19,800 bases of DNA from UBA4655 sp964585575 (lineage in GTDB: Bacteria; Planctomycetota; Planctomycetia; Pirellulales; UBA1268). The stretch is taken from NCBI GenBank assembly GCA_964585575.1, contig CAZPEM010000052.1:1-19800 (forward strand), written 5' to 3'. Below the pieces are notes generated by a model, which ran no database searches, was not told the DNA's origin, and saw only the letters and a program-made list of their open reading frames with translations. Shown here piece by piece: positions 6,867 to 12,939 of the stretch (positions are counted from its first letter, which is position 1; each line of letters begins with the position of its first letter). Both the position numbers and the translations under genes were made by a program.

Positions 6867-7169
6867 ATGCTCTGTCACTCCGTTTTCTTCACGCTCCGCG
6901 ACCGCTCCGACGCCGCGAAAAAGGCCCTCGTCGCCAGCTGCCATGAGTACCTTACCGGCCACCCGGGCACGGTCGCCTTCCACGTCGGCACCGTCTCCCA
7001 CTACGACCGACAGGTGAACGACCGCGATTTCGACGTCGCGCTCCATATCGTCTTCGAGTCGCACGCCGCACACGACGCCTACCAGTCGGACCCGAGACAC
7101 ACCGCCTTCATCGCGGAGCACTCGACGACCTGGGCGAAGGTGCGGGTCTTCGACGCCGACCTCTCCTGA
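6867..7169 (+). CDS. Dabb (stress-responsive alpha/beta-barrel) domain protein
   Basis: The 100-residue protein begins MLCHSVFFTLRDRSDAAKKA, the usual start of the Dabb ferredoxin-like fold. A hydrophobic VAFHVGTVSH strand follows, then FDVALHIVFESHAAHDAYQSDPRHTAFI, also characteristic. Such proteins form small homodimeric barrels. Some members are olivetolic-acid-cyclase-like or monooxygenase-like, but most, including this one, have no known substrate. It follows ftsH by 19 bp with a good Shine-Dalgarno, so it is probably co-transcribed. It ends 7 bp before the convergent surE stop. No functional tie to FtsH is evident beyond possible stress regulation. Confidence 0.85.
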   Translation: MLCHSVFFTLRDRSDAAKKALVASCHEYLTGHPGTVAFHVGTVSHYDRQVNDRDFDVALHIVFESHAAHDAYQSDPRHTAFIAEHSTTWAKVRVFDADLS

Positions 7170-7176
7170 CTCGTTG

Positions 7177-7905
7177 CTACGTGACCAGGATCCGCGAGAG
7201 CGTGATCGCACCGGAGAAGCAGCGGTCGATGTCGTGGCCCGGCCGCCGCGGTCGATCGTGGTAGCTCGCCTCGTACTTCCAGCCCTCGTCGGTGAGACGG
7301 TAGCCGAGACTCATCGGCGACGGATCGACGGGGCACTCGACGAGCGGCGGCATCGCCGGATCGCCCGGTGCTGATTCCCCCGGCGACGGATCGACGTGCG
7401 GCAGGTTCACGTTCCAGAACTCGCCCGGGGCGACCGCCTGGCGAAACACGACCTCGTCGAGCAGCCGTGCCAGCCACGCCCCGGTCGCCTCCCAGTCGAT
7501 CGGCCGGCCGCGGCGGTGGTACTGCGAGAACGCGACCGCCGGCAGCCCGTGGAGGGCCGACTCGCGGACCGCGGCGACCGTGCCCGAGTGGTGAATATCG
7601 ACGCCGAGGTTGCCGCCGGCGTTCACCCCGGCGAGCACGAGCGTGGCGTCGCGGGCGAATGTCGCCAGCGCCACCCGCACGCAGTCGGCGGGCGTGCCGT
7701 CGATCGCGTGCCGCCCCGCGCCGGCCGCATCGACCGCAAGCGGCCGGTCGGTCGTTACGCGGTGGCCGCAGCCCGAGTGGGGCTCAAGCGGCGCGGCGAC
7801 GACGAACGATTCGACCCGCGAGCCGACGAGGCGGCCCACGGCCGCCTCCAGGACGGCCAGGCCGGGAGCGTCGATGCCGTCGTCATTCGTGAGCAGAACC
7901 CGCAT
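7177..7905 (-). CDS. surE: 5'/3'-nucleotidase SurE
   Basis: Metal-dependent phosphatase that removes phosphate from nucleoside monophosphates. The 242-residue protein starts MRVLLTNDDGIDAPGL with the metal-binding Asp8-Asp9. It continues with APLEPHSGCGHRVT (Ser44 in the conserved serine region) and GTPADCVRVAL. The metal-ligand Asn95 lies in LAGVNAGGNLGVDIHHSGTV. Of two adjacent ATG codons I choose 7905, because GGAGG sits 6 nt upstream and the family starts there. The gene overlaps the 3' end of pnp by 23 bp, which points to coupled translation. The two products act in sequence: nucleotide to nucleoside, then nucleoside to base plus ribose-1-phosphate. Confidence 0.95.
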   Translation of the reverse strand: MRVLLTNDDGIDAPGLAVLEAAVGRLVGSRVESFVVAAPLEPHSGCGHRVTTDRPLAVDAAGAGRHAIDGTPADCVRVALATFARDATLVLAGVNAGGNLGVDIHHSGTVAAVRESALHGLPAVAFSQYHRRGRPIDWEATGAWLARLLDEVVFRQAVAPGEFWNVNLPHVDPSPGESAPGDPAMPPLVECPVDPSPMSLGYRLTDEGWKYEASYHDRPRRPGHDIDRCFSGAITLSRILVT

Positions 7906-8848
7906 CATGCCCCTCCATCGTAGCCGCGACGGCGGAGATGATCGCAAACACTCCCTCGGCGGCGGTCTCGGCGGCCCGGCAGACCTCCTCGGCGTCGGTC
8001 TTCTCGGGCGAGTCGGGGCGGGCGACGTTCGTCACGACCGAGAGGCCGAGCACGCGGGCGCCGAGCAGCGAGGCCGCCACCGCCTCCGGCACGGTGCTCA
8101 TCCCGACGACGTCGGCGCCGATGCGTCGCAGGAATCGATACTCGGCCCGCGTCTCGTAGCTCGGCCCGATGAGATGTGCGTAGACACCGCGGCGGGCCGG
8201 AGCCGAGGCGGCCCGCGCCGCCTCGATCGCCACCTCGACGAGCCTCGGATCGTAGGGGCTGCGGAAGAGCCGTCCGCCCCGCTCCAGCGCGACGTCGGCT
8301 CGGGGAAGCTCCCCGGCGGCAGCAGCCACGGGAAGGATCCTCGCAAGGTCGATGTGGTCCTCGAGTACGACGATTTCGCCTGGCACGAGCGCAGGCGCGA
8401 GCCCGCCGGACGCGTTCGTGAGCACGACCGTCTCGGCCCCGAGCGCGACGAGCAGTTCGACCCCGCGAGCGACCACGTCGCGGCCGAATCCCTCGTAGCC
8501 GTGGACGCGGCCCTGGAGCACGACCACGGGCACGCCCCCGATCCGACCGGTCACGACACGGCCCGCATGTCCGGTCGCCGTTGATGGCGGCAGGTAGTCC
8601 GTCTCGCCTGCGGGCCCTGTTTCGTGAGCGGGCCCTGTTTCGTGAGCGTGCATTGAGAAGCGGTCGTCGAGCCGGTCGGCGAGCCCTCCGAGGCCGGTGC
8701 CGAGCACGATGCCGAGCCGGCCCGGCGAACCGCCGCGGGCCACCACGAGCCGTGCCGCGGCCGCCGCGGCGGGCGGAACCGGCCGGCAGACCGGCGGCGG
8801 CCCCGGGTCGGCAGCGCGTGGTTTCGGGCTCGTTTCAGGCGGTCGCAT
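7883..8848 (-). CDS. Purine-nucleoside phosphorylase (trimeric PNP/MTAP family)
   Basis: Phosphorolyses purine nucleosides to base and (deoxy)ribose-1-phosphate in salvage. The 321-residue protein has GIVLGTGLGG (residues 47-55), GHAGRVVTGRIGGVPVVVLQ (93-112), LTNASGGL (143-150), GPSYETRAEYRFLR (228-241), VVGMSTVPEA (247-256) and VVTN (271-274), which together mark the low-mass trimeric family. In the first motif Thr51 takes the place of the usual phosphate-binding Ser. The first 40 residues are Pro/Ala-rich and poorly conserved. An in-frame 18-bp tandem duplication encodes HETGPA twice (69-80), with a decayed third copy, in the loop before GHAGR. MTAP-like specificity cannot be excluded. The start at 8848 lies just after a -10-like hexamer; the gene is divergent from dapA and overlaps surE. 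Confidence 0.9.
   Translation of the reverse strand: MRPPETSPKPRAADPGPPPVCRPVPPAAAAAARLVVARGGSPGRLGIVLGTGLGGLADRLDDRFSMHAHETGPAHETGPAGETDYLPPSTATGHAGRVVTGRIGGVPVVVLQGRVHGYEGFGRDVVARGVELLVALGAETVVLTNASGGLAPALVPGEIVVLEDHIDLARILPVAAAAGELPRADVALERGGRLFRSPYDPRLVEVAIEAARAASAPARRGVYAHLIGPSYETRAEYRFLRRIGADVVGMSTVPEAVAASLLGARVLGLSVVTNVARPDSPEKTDAEEVCRAAETAAEGVFAIISAVAATMEGHDAGSAHE
7912..7916 (-). promoter_or_regulatory. Shine-Dalgarno deciding the surE start
   Basis: GGAGG on the minus strand, inside the end of pnp, is 6 nt from the ATG at 7905 and only 3 nt from the ATG at 7908. It favours the shorter protein. Confidence 0.6.
8610..8645 (-). repeat. Perfect 18-bp tandem duplication inside pnp
   Basis: Two identical adjacent 18-bp units (8610-8627 and 8628-8645) add six residues each (HETGPA) to the phosphorylase without breaking the frame. 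Exact identity implies a recent or maintained duplication. Confidence 0.9.
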
Positions 8849-8857
8849 GCGGGCAAG

Positions 8858-8863
8858 AGCATA
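8858..8863 (-). promoter_or_regulatory. Candidate -10 box for pnp-surE
   Basis: TATGCT on the minus strand is 9 bp before the pnp ATG at 8848. It would give an mRNA with a leader of only a few bases. No Shine-Dalgarno is seen. The 80-bp region also serves divergent dapA. Confidence 0.35.
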
Positions 8864-8915
8864 AATTCCCAGGCCGGTTCCCGGCGCCCCCTTCCCCGTC
8901 GGGAAGTCTCCGCCG

Positions 8916-8921
8916 TATCCT
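8916..8921 (+). promoter_or_regulatory. Candidate -10 box for dapA
   Basis: TATCCT ends 7 bp before the dapA ATG at 8929, with no Shine-Dalgarno between, consistent with a leaderless transcript. No convincing -35 hexamer is found at the usual distance. Confidence 0.35.
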
Positions 8922-8928
8922 CCCTGCC

Positions 8929-9828
8929 ATGAACAAACCCACCCGCGCCGAACGTTTCTCCGGTCTCTCCGTCGCCATCGTCACGCCGTTTCGCGACGGC
9001 CGCGTCGATGAAAAACGCCTCGCCGAGCAGGTCGGCTTCCAGGTCGCCTCGGGCGTGAAGTGCATCTGCCCCGTCGGCACGACGGGCGAGTCGCCGACGC
9101 TCACCCACGACGAGCACGAGCGGGTGATCGCCGAGAGCGTGCAGGCCGCGGCGGGCAGGCTCCTCGTCATGCCCGGCACCGGCAGCAACTCCACCGCCGA
9201 GGCCCTCCGCCTCACGAAGCACGCGGCGAAGGCCGGGGCCGACGCGGCGCTCGTCGTGGGCCCCTACTACAACCGACCGACGCAGCAGGGCATCTACGAG
9301 CACTTCAAGGCGATCGCTGAGGCGGTCGACATCCCGATCTGCGTCTACAACATCCCGGCCCGCACCGGCCGCAACATCGAGCCCGAGACGATCCTCCGCC
9401 TCGCCGAGATCCCCGGCATCGCGATGGTGAAGGAGGCGACCGGCGTGATGGACCAGGCCTCGCAGATCATCGCCGGCAGCGACCTGACCGTGCTCTCCGG
9501 CGACGACAGCATGACGCTCCCCCTGATGGCGATCGGCGGCCGCGGCGTGATCTCGGTCGTGGGCAACCTCGTGCCCGCCGACATGAAGTCGCTCATCGAC
9601 GCCTTCGACGCGGGAGATATCTCCCGCGCACGGCAACTCCACCACAAGCTCTTCACGCTCTGCCGCGACCTGCTCGGCCTCGCGAGCAACCCCATTCCGA
9701 TCAAGGCGGCGCTGCGGCTCGTCGGCCGCGACACGGGGGAGGTGCGGCTGCCGCTGGTGCCGCTCGAGCCGCCGCTCGTCGAGAAGCTCCGCAAGGTGCT
9801 CGTGGACTACGGACTGCGGCTTGCGTAG
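8929..9828 (+). CDS. dapA: 4-Hydroxy-tetrahydrodipicolinate synthase
   Basis: Condenses pyruvate with aspartate semialdehyde, the first step of the diaminopimelate/lysine branch. The 299-residue protein carries the class I aldolase barrel signatures: SVAIVTPFRDGRVDEKRL, the GTTGESPTL motif (residues 50-58), GPYYNRPTQQGIYEHF, VYNIPARTG with Tyr140 and Arg145, and the Schiff-base Lys168 in MVKEATG. Length is typical. The ATG at 8929 starts directly before the conserved barrel. The frame is open much further upstream, but only as antisense of pnp. It is monocistronic and divergent from pnp. It ends at a small tandem repeat shared with the convergent nucleotidyltransferase gene. Other aldolases of the NAL/DHDPS superfamily are possible, but the motif set fits DapA best. 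Confidence 0.95.
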   Translation: MNKPTRAERFSGLSVAIVTPFRDGRVDEKRLAEQVGFQVASGVKCICPVGTTGESPTLTHDEHERVIAESVQAAAGRLLVMPGTGSNSTAEALRLTKHAAKAGADAALVVGPYYNRPTQQGIYEHFKAIAEAVDIPICVYNIPARTGRNIEPETILRLAEIPGIAMVKEATGVMDQASQIIAGSDLTVLSGDDSMTLPLMAIGGRGVISVVGNLVPADMKSLIDAFDAGDISRARQLHHKLFTLCRDLLGLASNPIPIKAALRLVGRDTGEVRLPLVPLEPPLVEKLRKVLVDYGLRLA

Positions 9829-9842
9829 CCGGCACGGATCAG

Positions 9843-9876
9843 CCGGTGAACTTCAGCCACCGGCGAACTTCAGCCA
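9843..9876. repeat. 17-bp tandem duplication between convergent dapA and nucleotidyltransferase gene
   Basis: Two adjacent 17-bp units (9843-9859, 9860-9876) differ at one base. CCGGTG (9843-9848) can pair with CACCGG (9858-9863) around a 9-nt loop. The second unit contains the nucleotidyltransferase stop codon (9870-9872). It resembles the repeat between pyrF and ppaC in size, hairpin core and position, but not in the rest of its sequence. Confidence 0.6.
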
Positions 9877-10472
9877 TTCGGGTCGGCCAACAGCTGCTCG
9901 AGCCTGGGACGCAGCACGGGCGGGACGCGGGCTGCCGTGGAGGCGTCGATCAGGCCGACGTCGATCATGTCGAGCAGATGCACCCGATCCTTGAGCCGAA
10001 ACGCCGTCAGCTTCATCGTGATCAGCCGGTCGAGATCGACGATCGGGTAGCCGTCGTGAGCTTCGATGCAAGACAGATCGGGGGCGGGCACGGGGTCGTC
10101 AGGCTTGACCTCTTCCCCGGCGAAGAGGATGTGAACCGCCTCACGAGCCTTGCCGGCGGGGCCGTCCACGAAGATATGGATGCCGAACGTGAATGCGTGG
10201 ACGAAACCGACGGCCTCGAGGGCACGCGTCGCCCGTTCGAGATTGGCGCGAGCGATGAGGATGTCGACGTCGACCGTGGTTCTCACGGCCGCGGGGTCGA
10301 TCCGCGACACCCACGCCGCCACGGCATGTTCGCCGGCAACCGCATGGGAAATGCCGGTCGCATCGAGCGCGGCAACCGCCCGCTTCAGCCGTTCCTTGAC
10401 CATCGCCACCGCCTGCTCAACACGGTCGAGCACGTCGAAGCCGAACCTGACGACGCTCGGCCCCGACATCAT
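9870..10472 (-). CDS. Nucleotidyltransferase-fold protein (AbiEii/MNT-like)
   Basis: The 200-residue protein contains ISHAVAGEHAVAAWVSRIDP and RTTVDVDILI (about residues 41-73). This matches the pattern of minimal nucleotidyltransferases: a Gly-containing helix start, then T-x-D-x-D with the metal-binding Asp68 and Asp70. The central part (AFTFGIHIFVDGPAGKAREAVHILF) and the C-terminal helix with LITMKLTAFRLKDRVHLLDM resemble AbiEii-like or unannotated nucleotidyltransferases. Two tandem ATG codons (10472, 10469) could start it. The substrate is unknown; relatives act on tRNA, proteins or small molecules, and some are toxins. No recognisable antitoxin partner (AbiEi- or HEPN-like) adjoins it, so a toxin role is unsupported. 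An isolated TTGACG (10559-10564) upstream may be part of its promoter. Confidence 0.7.
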   Translation of the reverse strand: MMSGPSVVRFGFDVLDRVEQAVAMVKERLKRAVAALDATGISHAVAGEHAVAAWVSRIDPAAVRTTVDVDILIARANLERATRALEAVGFVHAFTFGIHIFVDGPAGKAREAVHILFAGEEVKPDDPVPAPDLSCIEAHDGYPIVDLDRLITMKLTAFRLKDRVHLLDMIDVGLIDASTAARVPPVLRPRLEQLLADPNG

Positions 10473-10641
10473 GTCGTGGCGTGGACTCCTGGACGTGCCT
10501 CGAGTCTACCACGCCGATCGCCGAGCCACGGCACTTACTGAACTTGTGCACATATTTTCGTCAACCCACGGCGGCAAAGCCGAGTCCGCCACCTTCCTTG
10601 GCTGGGCACTCCTTCCGGGCGGTGCTTTGGGCAATCCTCCT
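10473..10641. other. Intergenic region downstream of the beta-RFAP synthase gene
   Basis: No gene is supported in these 169 bp. They hold an AT-richer patch (about 10540-10575) with TTGACG on the minus strand. Two AGGAGGAT copies (minus strand, spanning about 10633-10656, the upper one inside the end of the beta-RFAP synthase gene) look like Shine-Dalgarno sequences but precede no open frame. Confidence 0.4.
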
Positions 10642-11709
10642 TCAGGCTATCCTCCTGAGTGACGCCCCATCGCCGTCGAATTTCGTGATCATCACGTCGA
10701 GGTGGTCGTTCAGATCGAGCGCGTCGATCTGCTCGAGCAGGCCGGCCGCCTCGACGAGCGACTCGCAACAGGCGAACACCGTCGGCCCCCAACTGCTCTG
10801 CGTCACGCCCCTCGCCCCGAGCTCGCCGAGAAGCGAGCTGACGTCGCGGATGATTTCCGACGATTCCATCCGGCCCGTAACCGCCTCGAACGGCCGCCCG
10901 GCCGCGGCCCCATAGCGGGCCACCGCGTCGGCGAACCGGGAAAAGTTTCCTTCGTTGGCCGCCGGCACGAGGTCCAACAGCGCGATCCTCGCCATCTCGG
11001 ACGTGACCTCGAGCGGAACGGCCGGCAGCTCCTTGAAGGCGTTTCGCTCCTTCTCACCGTGCAGGCCGCTCATGCCCTTCTGCATCACGACGACGCACCG
11101 CCACGAGCTCGGCAGCCGCACCCGGGCGACGAGCGGCGAGAAGGGGTCGCCGCCGTCGGCTTCCTGGCTCCCCTCGGCGACCATGCGACCCGCCTCGACG
11201 ATCAATCCCCCCCGCGCGAACCCGTGCAGGCCGATGCACGACCGCTTCCCGCGGCCGACGGCCCGCGCGAGCTCGAGCACATCCGCAGGATCGAGTGAGA
11301 TCGGATGCTCCGTGGCCCCCTCCAAGCCCGCAGCGGTGCCCGGACCGTGGATCGCCTTGATTCCCGCCGCGACCGCGAGCGACAGCTGCGTGCCGCAGCC
11401 GAGCCCCGCATGTTCCCGCGGCGCCGACACCACGTCGATCAAGACGCCCGCCGACGCCGGGGAACGCCAGTGACGCATGCACGCATCGGCCGCCGCAAGC
11501 GCCCGGTCGGAAAGCACGCCCCGGGCCTTCACTCCGCTGCCCCTCATGACGCGGAGCTGCACGCCCGGCCGGTCGATCATCATCCCGACGCCGCCGAACG
11601 ACCGGACGTCACTGCGGCCGAACGAAAACATGCCGAGATGGAGCCTCGCCGGGGTCCGCACCTCGACGGCCTCGACATCGCTTCCGGCGTTCGCCGCGGA
11701 ATCCTGCAT
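10642..11709 (-). CDS. mptG: Beta-ribofuranosylaminobenzene 5'-phosphate (beta-RFAP) synthase-like protein, GHMP-kinase fold
   Basis: The family enzyme condenses 4-aminobenzoate with phosphoribosyl pyrophosphate, releasing CO2 and PPi. This is the committed step to the arylamine part of (tetrahydro)methanopterin. The 355-residue protein shows the family pattern: VRTPARLHLGMFSFG (residues 17-31), FGGVGMMIDRPG (38-49), HAGLGCGTQLSLAVAAG (100-116) and GRGKRSCIGLHGFARGGLIVEAGR (152-175). A GHMP-type C-terminal domain ends in VTQSSWGPTVFA. The start at 11709 lies 31 bp after the DUF447 stop; only weak G-rich sequence precedes it. Neighbouring pabA and pabB would supply its substrate. A different GHMP kinase is unlikely given the RLHLG and CGTQL motifs, but activity is inferred. 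Confidence 0.85.
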   Translation of the reverse strand: MQDSAANAGSDVEAVEVRTPARLHLGMFSFGRSDVRSFGGVGMMIDRPGVQLRVMRGSGVKARGVLSDRALAAADACMRHWRSPASAGVLIDVVSAPREHAGLGCGTQLSLAVAAGIKAIHGPGTAAGLEGATEHPISLDPADVLELARAVGRGKRSCIGLHGFARGGLIVEAGRMVAEGSQEADGGDPFSPLVARVRLPSSWRCVVVMQKGMSGLHGEKERNAFKELPAVPLEVTSEMARIALLDLVPAANEGNFSRFADAVARYGAAAGRPFEAVTGRMESSEIIRDVSSLLGELGARGVTQSSWGPTVFACCESLVEAAGLLEQIDALDLNDHLDVMITKFDGDGASLRRIA

Positions 11710-11740
11710 CCACCCAGTAAACGGCCGTCGCCGGTTCCCT

Positions 11741-12325
11741 TCAAGGTTCCTTCGCGATCCGGGCCTGCAGCCGTCGAAAAGCCTCCCGCTCCCGCTCCCC
11801 GGCCGTCTTCGCCACGACGACCGCGAGCGTCTCCATCTGCCGCCGGATCTCGTCGATCGAAAGGATGCCGATCCGCGACACGAGGATCGCCCCCTCGACG
11901 ACGGCACCGGCCGCCCGGTTGAAGCCGATGAACGGCCGGATCGCGTGGGTCGTGATGACCTCCGCCTCCCAGGTCGCCCGCGGCCCGTCGGTGCGGGCGG
12001 CGCCGACGCGAAACTCGTAGGCCATGCAGGCCCCGGTCAGGATGAAGCCCGCCACCCGCTCCGCGGCCCGGCTCGCCGGCGGCGACGAGGGCGAGCCCGT
12101 CACCACGTCGGCCAGTAGGAGCACGTCGTCGGTGAGATGGAAGACGCCCTCGCCGTGCCGCGCGAGGTTGGCGTGGGTCGTGCTCGAAACAAACGGCTTG
12201 AGCGCAAGCCGCCGGATCCGCCCCGAGGAGCGGTCGATGTCGTCCTCGTCGAGATGCGGCCCCATCGCGGCGAGGTGCATGTGGCCCGCCGAATCGGTCG
12301 TCGTCACGAGCCCCTCGAGGATCAT
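11741..12325 (-). CDS. DUF447 family protein (flavin-reductase-like split barrel), H4MPT cluster
   Basis: The 194-residue protein begins MILEGLVTTTDSAGHMHLAAMGPHLDE, the hallmark DUF447 N-terminus. It continues with RLALKPFVSSTTHANLARHGEGVFHLTDDVLLLADVV. Known structures of the family have an FMN-binding split-barrel fold. The gene family is recurrently found with methanopterin genes in archaea and C1-metabolising bacteria. Its exact reaction is not known to me; a redox step on the pterin is a reasonable guess, not shown here. Its ATG overlaps the pabA stop by four bases (ATGA, 12322-12325). GGAGGG lies 6 nt upstream, inside pabA. The C-terminal part is helical and charged. It sits between pabA and the beta-RFAP synthase gene, strengthening the cofactor assignment. 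Confidence 0.85.
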   Translation of the reverse strand: MILEGLVTTTDSAGHMHLAAMGPHLDEDDIDRSSGRIRRLALKPFVSSTTHANLARHGEGVFHLTDDVLLLADVVTGSPSSPPASRAAERVAGFILTGACMAYEFRVGAARTDGPRATWEAEVITTHAIRPFIGFNRAAGAVVEGAILVSRIGILSIDEIRRQMETLAVVVAKTAGEREREAFRRLQARIAKEP

Positions 12326-12939
12326 GCCCGGCCCTCCGACGTGATCGTCGGCAGCTCGGCCGGCCGCGGCAGCCCGCACAGCTCGAGGAAGTTGGCGAGC
12401 ACCGCGAAGCCGTGGTCGGTGAGGATCGACTCGGGATGGAACTGCACGCCGTGGATCCGGCCCGACTCGTGCTCGATCGCCATCACCGTGCCGTCGGCGT
12501 CGCGGGCGGTCACCCGAAGGCACTCCGGCAGCGACCGCTCCTCGACGACGAGCGAGTGGTATCGGCAGCCGGCGAACGGGCTGGGCAATCCCGCGAGCAG
12601 GCCCCGGCCATCGTGATGCACGAGGCCCGTCCGCCCGTGCACGGGCTCCTTCGCCCGCACCACCCGGCCGCCGAAGGCCGCCGCGATCGCCTGATGACCG
12701 AGGCAGACGCCCAGGATCGCATGATCGCCGCCGAGGTCCCGGATGACGTCGATCGAGCAGCCCGCCTCGGCTGGCGTGCAGGGCCCGGGCGAGACGACGA
12801 TTCCGCGGGGCGAAAGCTCGCGGATCTCCCCCACGGTCGAACCGTGGGCCGGCACGACCTTCACGTCCGCGCCGAGCCTCGCGAGATATCTCCCGAGGTT
12901 GTGGACGAAGCTGTCGCGGTTGTCGAGGAGCACGATCAC
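12322..12939 (-). CDS. pabA: Aminodeoxychorismate/anthranilate synthase glutamine amidotransferase subunit
   Basis: Class I glutamine amidotransferase that passes ammonia to the chorismate-binding partner. The 205-residue protein has the oxyanion-hole SPGPCTP, the nucleophile Cys79 in GVCLGHQ (residues 77-83), and His168 and Glu170 in HPES. YHSLVVE is also typical of PabA/TrpG. The start is a GTG at 12939 that overlaps the pabB stop (GTGA, 12936-12939), so synthesis of the two subunits is probably coupled. G-rich GGGGGTG lies just upstream inside pabB. By sequence alone it could also serve anthranilate synthase, but the partner next door is PabB-type. The location in a methanopterin-type cluster suggests a dedicated 4-aminobenzoate supply. 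Confidence 0.93.
   Translation of the reverse strand: MIVLLDNRDSFVHNLGRYLARLGADVKVVPAHGSTVGEIRELSPRGIVVSPGPCTPAEAGCSIDVIRDLGGDHAILGVCLGHQAIAAAFGGRVVRAKEPVHGRTGLVHHDGRGLLAGLPSPFAGCRYHSLVVEERSLPECLRVTARDADGTVMAIEHESGRIHGVQFHPESILTDHGFAVLANFLELCGLPRPAELPTITSEGRA

Noticed and set aside
10633..10656. Shine-Dalgarno sequences of a small gene downstream of the beta-RFAP synthase gene
   Set aside because: Two AGGAGGAT copies are followed by no start codon at proper spacing and no sensible frame.
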